A stretch of DNA of 64,000 bases from Janthinobacterium violaceinigrum (GTDB lineage Bacteria; Pseudomonadota; Gammaproteobacteria; Burkholderiales; Burkholderiaceae_D), in contig NZ_WFLI01000028.1 of assembly GCF_009208555.1 (NCBI RefSeq), positions 1 through 64,000 on the forward strand. Direction: 5' to 3'. The notes under the pieces were generated by a model. The model was not told the DNA's origin. It made no database searches and saw nothing but the letters and a program-made list of their open reading frames with translations. Both the position numbers and the translations under genes were made by a program. Shown in pieces: positions 42,874 through 52,700 of this stretch (the first letter of the stretch is position 1; each line of letters begins with the position of its first letter).

Positions 42874-45324
42874 ATGACTGCCTCTGCCCGGCCTGGACCC
42901 TTGCTTACGATCACCGCAGTCATTTTCATCTTGCTGGGCCTGGCGCTTGCCGGCGGCGGCGCCTGGCTCATCAGCCTTGGCGGCTCCTGGTATTACGTCG
43001 TGGCGGGTATCGGCATGATAGTTGCCGGTGCGCTCGTGTGGAAAGGACGGCGCAGCGCCCAGCTGTTTCTTGCGCTGCTGCTGTTTGCCACCCTGATCTG
43101 GTCCGTCATCGAAGTGAAGTTCGACTGGTGGCAATTGCTGCCGCGCCTCGATATCTGGTTCGCCGCCGCCGTCTGGCTGCTGCTGCCGTTCATCGACCGC
43201 CGCCTCGATCCGCCCCTGGCCGCCGGGGCGAAACCGCGCGATGCGGGCAAGAGCGCCTTGCTTGCCGCCGTGGTGCTGACGGCCGCCGTGGGCGTGTTCT
43301 CGCTGTTCCAGGATTACTACACCCTGCACGGCGAAGTACCGGCGGAAAACATGGCTGCCGCGCCGCAAGGCGACTACGCGCCGGGCGTGGCGCCCAACGA
43401 CTGGGCCGCGTACGGGCGTTCCGGCTATGGCGACCGCTACGCGCCGGCCGCGCAGATCACGCCGGCCAACGCCTCGCAGCTGAAACAGGCGTGGGTGTAC
43501 AACACGGGCGACTTCAAGGGGCCGAGCGACCCGGGCGAGATCGCCAACGAAGTCACGCCGCTGAAGGTCAACGGCATGCTGTACCTGTGCACGCCCCATA
43601 ACATCGTCATCGCGCTGGACCCGGACACGGGCAAGGAACTCTGGCGCCACGATCCGAAGATCAACCGCGACGCCTCCAGTTACCAGCACATGATTTGCCG
43701 CGGCGTCGCCTACTGGGACGTGAACGCGGGCCGTGCCAAGGACAATCCGCTGCCGGAAGCGACCAGCATGGAGTGTCCGCGCCGCATCTTCGCGCCCACC
43801 ATGGATGCGACCCTGATCGCCGTCAATGCCGATACGGGCGAGGCGTGCAAAAGCTTTGGCGAAAATGGCGTGATCGGCCTGTACCACGGCATGGGCATGA
43901 AAAAGCGGGGCTTTTTGATGCCCACGTCGCCGCCGGCCGTGGCGCAGAACGTGGTGGTGATGGCTGCCAGTGTGACCGACAACTTTTCCACGGAAGAACC
44001 GTCGGGCGTGATCCGCGGCTACGATCCCGTCACCGGCAAGCTGATGTGGAACTGGGATGCGTCGAATCCGGACGACACGGCGCCTATCGCCGATGGCAAG
44101 ACCTACACCAACAATTCGCCCAATTCCTGGGGCGTGTCCAGCGTGGATGAAAAGCTGGGCATGGTGTATATCCCGATGGGCAATGAAACCCCCGATACCT
44201 GGGGCGGCAACCGCAATCCCCATGGCGAGAAATACAATAGCGCCATCGTGGCGCTGGACTTGGCGACGGGCAAGGTGCGCTGGGTGTACCAGACCGTGCA
44301 CCACGATATCTGGGACATGGATATCGGCGGCCAGCCCACCCTGGTCGATATCGACACGCCGAAAGGCAAGGTGCCCTCCGTGGTGGCCACCACCAAGCGG
44401 GGCGATATCTATGTGATCGACCGCCGCGATGGCAGCCTGGTGGTGCCGGCGCCGGAAAAACCCGTGCCGACGGCCAATGCCGCCCCCGGCGACACCCTGT
44501 CGCCCACGCAGCCGTTCTCGGCATTGACTTTCCTGCCCGAGAAAAACATCAGCGAAACGGATATGTGGGGCACGACGCCGTTCGACCAGCTGGCTTGCCG
44601 CATCATCTTCCGCCAGCACCGCTATGAAGGGCCGTTCACGCCGCAAACGGTGGCCGAAGGCAAGATCAAGGGCGCCATCATCTCGCCGGGCCCGCTGGGC
44701 ATCTTCGAGTGGGGCGGGGCGGCCGTCGATCCGGGCCGGCAATTGCTGCTGGTCAACCCCGACTACATGGGCTTCCTGGAACGCCTCGTGCCGCGCGCGC
44801 AAGCCAATGCGCCGGGCGGCACGGGCACGGAAATGGGCTTGCAGCCGCAGACGGGCGTACCGTTTGCCGTGGAAATCAAGCCTTTCCTGTCGCCGCTGGG
44901 CTTCCCATGCCAGGCGCCGCCGTGGGGCTATATCGCCGCCGTCGACTTGCGCACCATGAAAAAAGTGTGGATGCACAAGAACGGCACCACGCGCGACAGC
45001 GCTCCCGTGCCCATCGCCTTGCCGCTGGGAGTGCCCAGCCTGGGCGGCATCAGCACCACGGGCGGCGGCGTGGCCTTCCTCAGCAGCACGCTCGACTACT
45101 ACATCCGCGGCTACGACGTGCGCAACGGCAAGACCGTGTGGAAAGCCCGCCTGCCGGCCGGCGGCCAGGCGACGCCGATGAGCTATGTCTCCGACAAGAC
45201 GGGCAAGCAATATGTGGTGGTGATGGCCGGCGGCCATGGTTCGCTGGGCACGAAGATGGGCGATAGCCTGGTGGCGTTTGCCTTGCCGGACGAGGCGGTG
45301 AAGGAGGCGGGGAAAGGGAAGTAA
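42874..45324 (+). CDS. gcd: membrane-bound PQQ-dependent glucose dehydrogenase
   Basis: 816 residues, near the usual 800 of quinoprotein glucose dehydrogenase. The N-terminal 150 residues hold five membrane helices (LLTITAVIFILLGLALAGGG ... FAAAVWLLLPFIDRRL). The remaining periplasmic part is the eight-bladed PQQ propeller, with GDRYAPAAQITPANASQLK, TPHNIVIALDPDTGKELW, HMICRGVAYWD and MGNETPDTWGGNRNP. It oxidises glucose to gluconolactone in the periplasm and feeds electrons to ubiquinone; acid release can dissolve mineral phosphate. AAAGGAG precedes the ATG. PQQ synthesis genes are not in the window. Confidence 0.95.
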   Translation: MTASARPGPLLTITAVIFILLGLALAGGGAWLISLGGSWYYVVAGIGMIVAGALVWKGRRSAQLFLALLLFATLIWSVIEVKFDWWQLLPRLDIWFAAAVWLLLPFIDRRLDPPLAAGAKPRDAGKSALLAAVVLTAAVGVFSLFQDYYTLHGEVPAENMAAAPQGDYAPGVAPNDWAAYGRSGYGDRYAPAAQITPANASQLKQAWVYNTGDFKGPSDPGEIANEVTPLKVNGMLYLCTPHNIVIALDPDTGKELWRHDPKINRDASSYQHMICRGVAYWDVNAGRAKDNPLPEATSMECPRRIFAPTMDATLIAVNADTGEACKSFGENGVIGLYHGMGMKKRGFLMPTSPPAVAQNVVVMAASVTDNFSTEEPSGVIRGYDPVTGKLMWNWDASNPDDTAPIADGKTYTNNSPNSWGVSSVDEKLGMVYIPMGNETPDTWGGNRNPHGEKYNSAIVALDLATGKVRWVYQTVHHDIWDMDIGGQPTLVDIDTPKGKVPSVVATTKRGDIYVIDRRDGSLVVPAPEKPVPTANAAPGDTLSPTQPFSALTFLPEKNISETDMWGTTPFDQLACRIIFRQHRYEGPFTPQTVAEGKIKGAIISPGPLGIFEWGGAAVDPGRQLLLVNPDYMGFLERLVPRAQANAPGGTGTEMGLQPQTGVPFAVEIKPFLSPLGFPCQAPPWGYIAAVDLRTMKKVWMHKNGTTRDSAPVPIALPLGVPSLGGISTTGGGVAFLSSTLDYYIRGYDVRNGKTVWKARLPAGGQATPMSYVSDKTGKQYVVVMAGGHGSLGTKMGDSLVAFALPDEAVKEAGKGK

Positions 45325-45333
45325 GCAAGTCCG

Positions 45334-45363
45334 GTGCGGCACTGTCAATTGACGGTGCCGCAC
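45334..45363 (+). terminator. long hairpin after gcd
   Basis: GTGCGGCACTGTCAA (45334-45348) pairs with TTGACGGTGCCGCAC (45349-45363), 15 bp with one wobble; the central AATT forms the turn. It begins 10 bases after the stop. There is no strong T tract. Confidence 0.65.
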
Positions 45364-45492
45364 ATTGTATCGGCGAGCGTTTCTGGGATTAATTGACGCT
45401 GCAGGTTTTTATATTTGCATGTTGCTTGTGGGGATGCCATTTGTTAGACTGCAACTCGGTATTTCACTTTAAATAATGTGTGAATGATTTCA

Positions 45493-46071
45493 ATGACAAA
45501 GAAACGGCTTTCCGCAATAACAGCAATTCTCCTTTCCTTGATCGCCTGTTCTCCCAAAGCACCTGATGCCAATACGCAGGCCGCGGCAAATAGCAGCCCT
45601 GTTGCCGATGCTGCGGAAGTCAAGCCGGAAAGTCCATGGTATTACTTCACCAACGAAGATAAAATGAGCGGCGATATGGTCTACTTTGCCAATGTGCATA
45701 GTAGTAATACTGTCGATTTTGCTTTCCCGTATAACGGTGAGCAGACTGCCAGTCTGACGCTGACGAGTGATAGCCGGCCGAAGAAGAGTGTGATGTTCTC
45801 GATCGAGAAGGGCCAGATATTGTGCCAATCCTATCAGGATTGCCTGGTACAGGTGAGATTCGACGACAGTCCGCCGGGTTATTACAAGGCCGTTGGCTCC
45901 TCTGATCAAAGCACGACAACGATCCATTTTCGCGATGGAGATAAATTTTTCAAGGAATTGCAAAAGGCAAAAAGACTGCGCATTTCAGCGGAAATGTATC
46001 AGGAAGGATCGCCTGTATTTGAATTTGATGTAGGCACATTCGATCTGAAAAAATTCTTGCCCAAGAAATAA
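45493..46071 (+). CDS. lipoprotein of unknown function, AT-rich gene
   Basis: 192 residues from ATG 45493 (an in-frame ATG at 45484 adds 3 residues). The lipobox LIACS ends a short signal peptide (KRLSAITAILLSLIAC). The mature part is predicted beta-rich: MVYFANVHSSNTVDFAFPY, ASLTLTSDSRPKKSVMF, ILCQSYQDCLVQVRFDD. Base use differs from neighbours: the 60 bases 45661-45720 hold only 23 G/C, whereas surrounding genes are far richer. This suggests recent acquisition or a fast-evolving accessory gene. No family is recognised. A strong bidirectional terminator follows. Confidence 0.75.
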   Translation: MTKKRLSAITAILLSLIACSPKAPDANTQAAANSSPVADAAEVKPESPWYYFTNEDKMSGDMVYFANVHSSNTVDFAFPYNGEQTASLTLTSDSRPKKSVMFSIEKGQILCQSYQDCLVQVRFDDSPPGYYKAVGSSDQSTTTIHFRDGDKFFKELQKAKRLRISAEMYQEGSPVFEFDVGTFDLKKFLPKK

Positions 46072-46099
46072 ATTCAAATAAAGTTGTTTTCTGATGAAA

Positions 46100-46138
46100 G
46101 GCGTTGTCCGCAAGTTTGTTGCGGACAACGCCTCTTTT
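46100..46138. terminator. bidirectional rho-independent terminator
   Basis: GGCGTTGTCCGCAA (46100-46113) pairs perfectly with TTGCGGACAACGCC (46119-46132) over the loop GTTTG. TCTTTTAT follows on the plus strand. It lies between the lipoprotein gene and the convergent DUF748 gene, ending both. Confidence 0.88.
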
Positions 46139-49100
46139 ATTGCGCCGCCAATCCCAGCTTCAGTCCCACCAGCTTGCCCGGTGCGGCCTGCGTTTTTTCC
46201 GGCGCGCCCGCGCTGACCCTGGCTGCCGGCGTGCCGTCCTGCTGCAATGCCGCCAGAATCGCTGCGCTGCGCTGGCTGCCCAGTTTGCTCAAGGCATCGG
46301 CAGGCAGCGGTTGCTTCGCTTCCAGCTGCTCGCGCAAGCCGTTGTAGAAGGCGCCCGTATCGGCCACTTGCGGTTCGCCTTCGATCAGCTTGCCCAGGCG
46401 CTGCCAGACAGGAATCTTGGCTGCCGCCGCAGCGGAGGCGCTGGCCGACGAGGCTGCCGCGGCCGCAGGCGCTGCCGACTCCGCCGCCTTCTTCTGTTTG
46501 TCCAGCTCGGCCTTGCCGAAGCGTTCGCCATACAGGTCGCGCAGGGCGCCCCGTACCTTGCGTTCGCCCAGGTTCAAGGGTCCCGGTTCTTCGCCCGCTT
46601 CCAGCTTGATGCCGGCCTTGGCGGCCACGGCGCGGCGCACGGCCTGGGCGCGCAGGGCGGCCGCATCCGTGTCGCTGTACTGGCCCGGCACGGCCAGCTT
46701 CAGCTGTTCGCGCTTGGCGAGGATTTGCGCCACTTGCTTGAGCTTTTCCCGTTCCGGCGGCAGCAGCACGGCGCTGCCCGCATCGAAGTCGATGGCTTCG
46801 AGCTTGTCGGCGCTGATGCCCAGCAGGTTGCCCAGCGCGCGGAATGGCGCCGTGACGATTTTCGTCAGCACATTGCCCACGGCTTTCCAGATCAGGGCGC
46901 CATAGCTGAATTGCGGGTCGTTCATGTCGCCCGACACGGGCAAGCCCAGGTCGATGCGCCCGTCGCTATCCTTGAGGATGGCCAGCGCCAGTTCCAGCGG
47001 CAGCTTCAAGGCGTCGGGGCTGTCGATGCGCTCGCCCAGGGTTAGCTTGTCGAGCACGATCTGGTTGGTGCCGTCGAGCTGGCGGTTGCGCACCTTGTAT
47101 TGCAAGTCCAGCGAAATCTTGCCTTCAGCCACTTTGTAGCCGGCAAACTTCATCGTGTACGGCGAGGCGGACACCATGTCGACGTTCTTGAACACCACGT
47201 TCAAGTCCGTATTGTCCGTGGGCGCGAACGGATTCAGTTGTCCCCGCACGCGGGCCAGGCCGAACTCGTCGATGCGGCCGTCCAGCTCGATCTGGCTGCG
47301 CGCATCGCGTTTCGTCGACAGGCCCGTGACGACGCCATTCAATTCATAGATTTTGGCGGCGAACTGGGGTCGCAAGCTGAGGTCGGCAAAGTCCAGCTTG
47401 GCATTCTGCAGGCGCACGCGGCGCACCCGCACGGGGAAGGCGGCGTCGGCGGCCGGCGTGGCGGCGGCCGATGGCGCAGGGGCGGCGGCCGGCTCGGGCG
47501 CTTTCACCAGCAGGCGCTGCGCGTTCAGGCTGCGGTCGTTTTCGATGATCAGCTGGGCGTTCGGTTCCACCACGCGCAGTTCGGGAATGTCGACGAAATC
47601 GGGGCCCACGCTGGCCGTCAGCTTGTCGGCGCGCACGCTTTTCCACGAGGCAAAGCGCTTGCCATCCGTTTCATTGAGCACGAGGCCCGCGATGTCGATG
47701 CCGCCCACATAGCGCACTTTCGGCGCCTTCGGCGCGCCGCCGCCCGTCGTCAGGCGGCCGCTGCCGGAGAGCGCGCCGCCCGCCAGCTTCAGTTTCAGAT
47801 GCTGCGCCAGCAAGGGCTGCACGGGCGCCAGGGTCAGCTGTTTCAAGTTCAATTGCGTATCCACGGCGCCCGTGCCCGGCACGAACTTGCCGTTGGCAGT
47901 GAGCAAGCCGCCTTCGCGCAAACCCACGCCCAGCTCGAACGGCAGCGCCTGCTGCATATCGTTGCTGACGTTTTGCAGGGACAATCTGGCATCCTGCAGA
48001 TTGCCCTTGATGCCGGTGCCCGCATCGTCGAAACGGGCGCCGAACTTGCTCAGTTCTACCTTGTCTACCTTGGTGGACCAGGGCGCGGCTGGCGCATCCT
48101 TGGCCGGATCAGCCTTGCCGGACGCAAACACGGGCAGCTTTTGCGCAATCGCAAAATCGCCCTGGCGGTTGCGCGCCAGGTCGATCTGCGCGCCGCTGGC
48201 CGTCACGGCGCCCAGGTGCACGCTGCGCGCGGCCAGGTCGATCTTGCCTTCCGTAAAGCCCAATTGGGCCAGCTTGAACGGCGTTTGCGCGCCCCGCTGC
48301 ATGGCCAGGTCGGCCAGGCTGAAGTTGGCGCCGTCGATCACGGTGGCCATGCCCGATGGCCCTTGCTGCAAGGCCAGTTGCAAGTTCAGCTGCAGCTGCC
48401 TGGCGCTCAGTTGCAGCGCCGGCGAGACGGTTTCATCGATGGCAGACACGTCCACGTTGGCCAGGGCCAGCTGATGCAAGTCCACTTTCCACTTGCCCGG
48501 CGTAGCCGCTGCGGCAGGTGCGGCCGCTGGCGCTGTGGGATTGCCCGTCCGCATCAGGTTGGCCACGTCGATCTCGCCCTTGGCATCGCGGCGCACGGCC
48601 ACCTTGCCGCCGTACAGATTGACTTTATCCACGGTGACGCTCTGGTGCGCCAGATCCACGTTGACGCCGGCGATGCCCAGGGTGCTCAGCGCGGTAAACG
48701 GTGCACCCTTGCCATCTTGCACCAGCGCCAGGTCGCGCAAGGCCAGGCCCGCGCCCTTGACCGTGGCTTCCAGTTTGCCGTCCGCATAGGAGAAGGCGTA
48801 GGGCAGGCGCGCCGACAGCTTGCCGCTGGTCACTTGCGCGCGCGCGTAGGCTTTCAGATAGGCGGCCAGGCCGGGCAGGGAAGCGTCGTTCAGTATCAGT
48901 TCGCCTTCGCCCCGGATCGGACTGAGCGAGGCCGTGCCGCGCCAGTGCAGCTTGCCGCCGCGCGCCGCATCGGCGCTGAGGCTGTAGCTGCCGTTGGCGT
49001 CGGGCAGGGTCGAGATGTTATCGAGCGTAAAGTTGATCGGCGTGAAGTTGTCCGCATAGCCCGCCTTCTGGTCTTGCCAGTCCACTTTGCCTTGCTCCAG

Positions 49101-49604
49101 CGCAAAGTGGGCAATGATCAGGCGCGGCATGCCGCCGTCGCTTTTTTCCGGGTGATTGCGTTGCCAGGTGGCCAGCACTTCGGCCAGGTTGAACTTGCCG
49201 TCCGGCGTAATGGTCAGCTGCGCTTGCGGTGCCGTGATGCGGATTTCCGCCAGGCTCCAGGCGCGGCGCACGATGGATTTCCATTCCAGCTGCACGGCCA
49301 GCGCGCCGATGGACAGCAGCGGCGCGCCGCCCTTGCCATCTGCGCTGGCCGCTTCCTTCAAGGCGATCTGGTCTGCTTCCAGGCGCAAGGTGAACGGGTT
49401 GAAGCGCACGTCCGCGATGCTGGCCTGGCGCGCGAGTTCTTTCTCTGCAAATTTGGGTAACTGGTTTTTGATGACGTAGGGCACCAGCCAGAAGCCGGCC
49501 GCACTGTAGGCGGCCAGCGCGCAGCCTGTGCCCAGGGCCCAGCGCTGCCAGCGTTTCCAGCGAAATGTTTTCGTCTGCACGCTTTTGTTGTCGATTGTGT
49601 TCAC
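46137..49604 (-). CDS. AsmA-like / DUF748 giant envelope protein
   Basis: 1155 residues. GTG 49604 with AAAGGTAAG upstream is preferred to an in-frame ATG at 49685. A cytoplasmic basic start (KTFRWKRWQRW) is followed by one membrane helix (ALGTGCALAAYSAAGFWLVP), then a very long periplasmic region of repeated beta strands (FNPFTLRLEADQIAL, LSIGALAVQLEW, repeated ...VDLARNRQGDFAIA...). DUF748 proteins belong to the AsmA-like bridge group thought to affect lipid transport to the outer membrane. The C-terminal 200 residues (VLLPPEREKLKQVAQILAKR, RAQAVRRAVAAKAG) are helical, followed by an alanine-rich low-complexity stretch. Confidence 0.88.
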   Translation of the reverse strand: MNTIDNKSVQTKTFRWKRWQRWALGTGCALAAYSAAGFWLVPYVIKNQLPKFAEKELARQASIADVRFNPFTLRLEADQIALKEAASADGKGGAPLLSIGALAVQLEWKSIVRRAWSLAEIRITAPQAQLTITPDGKFNLAEVLATWQRNHPEKSDGGMPRLIIAHFALEQGKVDWQDQKAGYADNFTPINFTLDNISTLPDANGSYSLSADAARGGKLHWRGTASLSPIRGEGELILNDASLPGLAAYLKAYARAQVTSGKLSARLPYAFSYADGKLEATVKGAGLALRDLALVQDGKGAPFTALSTLGIAGVNVDLAHQSVTVDKVNLYGGKVAVRRDAKGEIDVANLMRTGNPTAPAAAPAAAATPGKWKVDLHQLALANVDVSAIDETVSPALQLSARQLQLNLQLALQQGPSGMATVIDGANFSLADLAMQRGAQTPFKLAQLGFTEGKIDLAARSVHLGAVTASGAQIDLARNRQGDFAIAQKLPVFASGKADPAKDAPAAPWSTKVDKVELSKFGARFDDAGTGIKGNLQDARLSLQNVSNDMQQALPFELGVGLREGGLLTANGKFVPGTGAVDTQLNLKQLTLAPVQPLLAQHLKLKLAGGALSGSGRLTTGGGAPKAPKVRYVGGIDIAGLVLNETDGKRFASWKSVRADKLTASVGPDFVDIPELRVVEPNAQLIIENDRSLNAQRLLVKAPEPAAAPAPSAAATPAADAAFPVRVRRVRLQNAKLDFADLSLRPQFAAKIYELNGVVTGLSTKRDARSQIELDGRIDEFGLARVRGQLNPFAPTDNTDLNVVFKNVDMVSASPYTMKFAGYKVAEGKISLDLQYKVRNRQLDGTNQIVLDKLTLGERIDSPDALKLPLELALAILKDSDGRIDLGLPVSGDMNDPQFSYGALIWKAVGNVLTKIVTAPFRALGNLLGISADKLEAIDFDAGSAVLLPPEREKLKQVAQILAKREQLKLAVPGQYSDTDAAALRAQAVRRAVAAKAGIKLEAGEEPGPLNLGERKVRGALRDLYGERFGKAELDKQKKAAESAAPAAAAASSASASAAAAAKIPVWQRLGKLIEGEPQVADTGAFYNGLREQLEAKQPLPADALSKLGSQRSAAILAALQQDGTPAARVSAGAPEKTQAAPGKLVGLKLGLAAQ

Positions 49605-49778
49605 GAACTTACCTTTTGATCTTGTTGGGCGGCACATCTTGCACGCCGTGACTGTCAGTATGCCTCTTTGCGGCCTCGTCTGCAAAATCCAAACGTGTTC
49701 ATGTGATAACAGGCCGCCCAGCAGACTGTTTCTTTGGTGAAAACTTGCATATTCTCACCAATTATCACTTATTCATTG

Positions 49779-49797
49779 CGAATGATTCTCGTTACGG
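49779..49797 (+). promoter_or_regulatory. Fur-box-like operator before the TonB-PstS-like operon
   Basis: GCGAATGATTCTCGTTACG; its reverse complement matches the Fur consensus at 13 of 19 positions, including the AATCATT core. It ends 63 bases before the receptor start. Iron-dependent control of the whole downstream operon is inferred. No Pho box was recognised. Confidence 0.68.
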
Positions 49798-49860
49798 ATA
49801 TCATGCCGCGTAACTTGGAGTTTCCTTTTATTACTATTTTCTGTTGAAAGCCCGGTCTTT

Positions 49861-52005
49861 ATGCGCGCAACTTTTCCTTCCTTGCAACTACTTCCAGTGG
49901 CAGCCGCCTTGTCACTGGCCTTCGCTTCCCACGCGGCCAGCGCCGCCAATGGGGCCAATGGCCAGGATGACCTGACGGCTGGCGATGAGAAAGTCATGCA
50001 AGCCGTGCAGGTGACGGGCGCGCGTGCGCAAGGCCTGGTGCCCACCACGACGGAGGCGGGCAGTTTCCGTGGCGCTAACATCATGGACGTGCCATCGACC
50101 GTCAACGTGATCACGCGCGAGTTGCTGGAACAGCAAGCCGTGTCTGGCCTGTACGATGCCGTGCGTAACACGGCCGGCGTGACGCGCCAGCAAAACGGCG
50201 GCGAAACCTGGGATCAATTGGTGATACGCGGCATCGCCGTGGAAAACCGCACGAATTACCGCCTGAACGGTTCCATGCCTATCATGAACTTCTCGCAAGT
50301 GCCCATGGAAAACAAGGAACGGGTGGAAGTGCTGAAGGGCGCCTCGGCCCTGTACTACGGTTTTACGTCGCCAGCCGGCGTGGTCAACTTCGTCACCAAG
50401 CGGGCCGGCAGCAAGCCCGTCACCAGCATGGGCTTGAGCCTCGATGACCGGGGCAGTGCCGTGGCCAATATCGACCTGGGCCGCCGCTTTGGCGCGGAAC
50501 AGGAATTCGGCGTGCGCATCAACGCCGCTGGCGGCACCCTGGGCTCCTACCTGGATAAGGTGGGCAACGGCAACCGCAGCTTCGTGTCCGCCGCGCTGGA
50601 CTGGCGCGTGACGAACAAGCTGCTGCTGAAAGCGGACCTGGAATACGACCGCCGCCGGGTGACGGAGCAGGCGGGCGTGGCCTTGCCCACGGCCGTGAAG
50701 GGCGTGATCACCTTGCCGCGCGCCGTCGATCCCCGCAAGCTGATCGGCCCGGACTGGTCGAACTTCGAAGCGCAGACGAAAAACGCGCAATTGCGCGCCG
50801 ACTACGCCATCACGGATGGCTGGGCCCTGACGGTCGAGGCTGGCCACTCGGAAACGGCGCGCGACCGCCGCCTAGCGATCTTCCGCCTGAACAATGCGGC
50901 CGCCGTGGAAACGGGCGCGGGCCGCATCACGGGCAATATGCAGCACCATGTGACGGCGTCGGACTTGCTGCGCGCGGAACTGGCCGGCAATTTCAACACG
51001 GGCTTCATCGCCCATGAACTGACCCTGGGCGCCTCGCGCACGGACAAGTCGCAAGATCCTATCTACCAGAGCAACTACACGATCGCCGCGCAAAACCTGT
51101 ACAACCCCGTGCCGGTGACGAATGTCGTGTTCGGTCCCAAGCCCACCACGCCCACGACGGCGGCGCTCGATACGCGCGACACGGGCCTGTATGCGCTCGA
51201 CCGCATGGTCTTCAGCCCGCAATGGCAAAGCGTCATCGGCGTGCGCCGCACCAGCTATCAAAGCGACCAGGGCGCCAGCCACTACGACGTCAGCAAGACG
51301 ACGCCCATGGTGTCGCTGGTCTACAAGCTGACGCCGGCCATCTCGTTCTATGCCTCGTCGGCACGGGGCCTGGAAGAGGGCGAAACGGGCCCGACGGGCA
51401 CCGTCAACCAGAACGTCAAGATGGCGCCCGGCGTCAGTAAACAAAAGGAACTGGGCGCGCGCTGGCTGACGCCGGGCGGCACCCTGGTGTCGGCCGCGCT
51501 GTTCGATATCACGCGTCCCGGCTACTACACGAACAGCAGCAATGTGTTCACCTCGGATGGCGAGCAGCGCTACCGTGGCCTGGAATTGTCGACCCAGGGC
51601 AAGCTCACGCGCCAGCTGTCGTGGCAAACCTCGGCCCAGTTCCTCGACCCGAAATTCGAGCACATCAACGCCGACTACAATGGCAAGGCGCCGGAAAACG
51701 CTTCCAAGCGCACGGGCAGCGCCTTCCTCGCCTACGCGTTTGACGCCGTGCCGGGCCTGTCCGTCAATGGCGGCGCGTATTACTACAGCGCCCGTCCCGT
51801 CAACGACCTGAACCAGGCCTTCCTCGGCGGCGTGACCTTGTTCAGCGCCGGCGCCCGCTATGCGAGCACGGTGATGCAGAAATCCGTCGTCTGGCAGCTG
51901 AACGTGGAAAACGCGGCGGACAAGCGCTACTGGGCTGGCGCCGGCACGCGCCTGGCGTCCGGCGCGCCGCGCGCCATCAAGCTGAGCATGAAGGTGGATC
52001 TGTGA
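49861..52005 (+). CDS. TonB-dependent siderophore-type receptor heading an unusual operon
   Basis: 714 residues. Signal peptide AALSLAFASHAASA, then a TonB-box-like VMQAVQVTGAR, a plug (DVPSTVNVITRELLEQQ, DQLVIRGIAVENR, RVEVLKGASALYYGFTSPAGVVNFVTKRAG) and a barrel ending LSMKVDL. The plug resembles hydroxamate/ferrichrome-type receptors. No STN domain is present. The stop overlaps the next start (TGATG), and the three following genes are also overlapped, so all four are one transcript. A Fur-like site lies upstream. Confidence 0.88.
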   Translation: MRATFPSLQLLPVAAALSLAFASHAASAANGANGQDDLTAGDEKVMQAVQVTGARAQGLVPTTTEAGSFRGANIMDVPSTVNVITRELLEQQAVSGLYDAVRNTAGVTRQQNGGETWDQLVIRGIAVENRTNYRLNGSMPIMNFSQVPMENKERVEVLKGASALYYGFTSPAGVVNFVTKRAGSKPVTSMGLSLDDRGSAVANIDLGRRFGAEQEFGVRINAAGGTLGSYLDKVGNGNRSFVSAALDWRVTNKLLLKADLEYDRRRVTEQAGVALPTAVKGVITLPRAVDPRKLIGPDWSNFEAQTKNAQLRADYAITDGWALTVEAGHSETARDRRLAIFRLNNAAAVETGAGRITGNMQHHVTASDLLRAELAGNFNTGFIAHELTLGASRTDKSQDPIYQSNYTIAAQNLYNPVPVTNVVFGPKPTTPTTAALDTRDTGLYALDRMVFSPQWQSVIGVRRTSYQSDQGASHYDVSKTTPMVSLVYKLTPAISFYASSARGLEEGETGPTGTVNQNVKMAPGVSKQKELGARWLTPGGTLVSAALFDITRPGYYTNSSNVFTSDGEQRYRGLELSTQGKLTRQLSWQTSAQFLDPKFEHINADYNGKAPENASKRTGSAFLAYAFDAVPGLSVNGGAYYYSARPVNDLNQAFLGGVTLFSAGARYASTVMQKSVVWQLNVENAADKRYWAGAGTRLASGAPRAIKLSMKVDL

Positions 52006-52700
52006 TGCGCTTGGCCAAGACCGCGCTGGCGGCGGCCCTGCTGGCGGGAACGATGCACGTGCAGGCGGCGGAGCCTGCCTCCGGCAAGCAAGTGCTGCTG
52101 GTGGTGCGTCTGGAAGGCAAGAGCCTGCCTTTCGACCAGAAAATCAAGGAACACCTGGAATCGCGCGGCTATGCCGTCACCATGCACAGCCAGTATGCGC
52201 CCGTGGCCGGCGCGCAGGGCAAGGACCTGGTGATCCTGTCGTCCACCATCCGCGGCCGCGACTTGCTGGGCGCTTACCGCAACGTCACCGTGCCCGTGCT
52301 GACGTGGGAAAACGATTTGTATGACGACATGTCGATGACGGGCAAGCGGGCCGGCGTGGACTATGGCACGGTGGAAAAGTCGCGCTATGTGTGGCTGGTC
52401 AATGCGCCCCATGCGCTGGCGGGCGGATTGCCGGCCGGCACGGTGGATATCTATCAGAAACAAGCCACCATGAGCTGGGGCAAGCCTGGCCTGGGCGCGA
52501 CGACCATTGCCACCATCTATGGCGAACCGGAAAAAGCGGCGATCTTCGGCTATGAAAAGGGCGCCACCATGGATTACGAAAGCCTGGCACCCGCGCGCCG
52601 GGTCAGCTTCTTCCTCGACAATGAAACGTTTACGAATCTGTCGCCGGCCGGCTTGCGCCTGTTCGACGCGGCCGTGGACTGGGCCAGCGATGGCAAGTAG
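52005..52700 (+). CDS. secreted protein of unknown function, amidotransferase-fold-like
   Basis: 231 residues. A signal peptide (LAKTALAAALLAGTMHVQAA) leads to an alpha/beta domain: QVLLVVRLEGKSL, IKEHLESRGYAVTMHSQY, DLVILSSTIRGRDLLGAYRN, VPVLTWENDLYDDM, AAIFGYEKGATM. The order of strands and helices recalls class I glutamine-amidotransferase/ThuA-like folds. Very similar single domains occur in secreted, often multidomain, proteins of unknown role. No catalytic Cys-His pair was seen, so it is more likely a binding module. It lies between a TonB receptor and two binding proteins, overlapping both neighbours. Confidence 0.7.
   Translation: MRLAKTALAAALLAGTMHVQAAEPASGKQVLLVVRLEGKSLPFDQKIKEHLESRGYAVTMHSQYAPVAGAQGKDLVILSSTIRGRDLLGAYRNVTVPVLTWENDLYDDMSMTGKRAGVDYGTVEKSRYVWLVNAPHALAGGLPAGTVDIYQKQATMSWGKPGLGATTIATIYGEPEKAAIFGYEKGATMDYESLAPARRVSFFLDNETFTNLSPAGLRLFDAAVDWASDGK

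Noticed and set aside
42661..45363. 900-codon minus-strand frame opposite gcd
   Set aside because: Same reason: low-information His/Arg/Gly-rich translation opposite a clear quinoprotein.
47100..49460. 786-codon plus-strand frame inside the DUF748 gene
   Set aside because: No start context and a Gln/His/Arg-rich translation; the minus strand has the real membrane helix and repeats.
49649..49670. possible Pho box (GACTGTCAGTATGCCT) before the PstS-like operon
   Set aside because: Only one CTGTCA half; the spacing and second repeat are absent.
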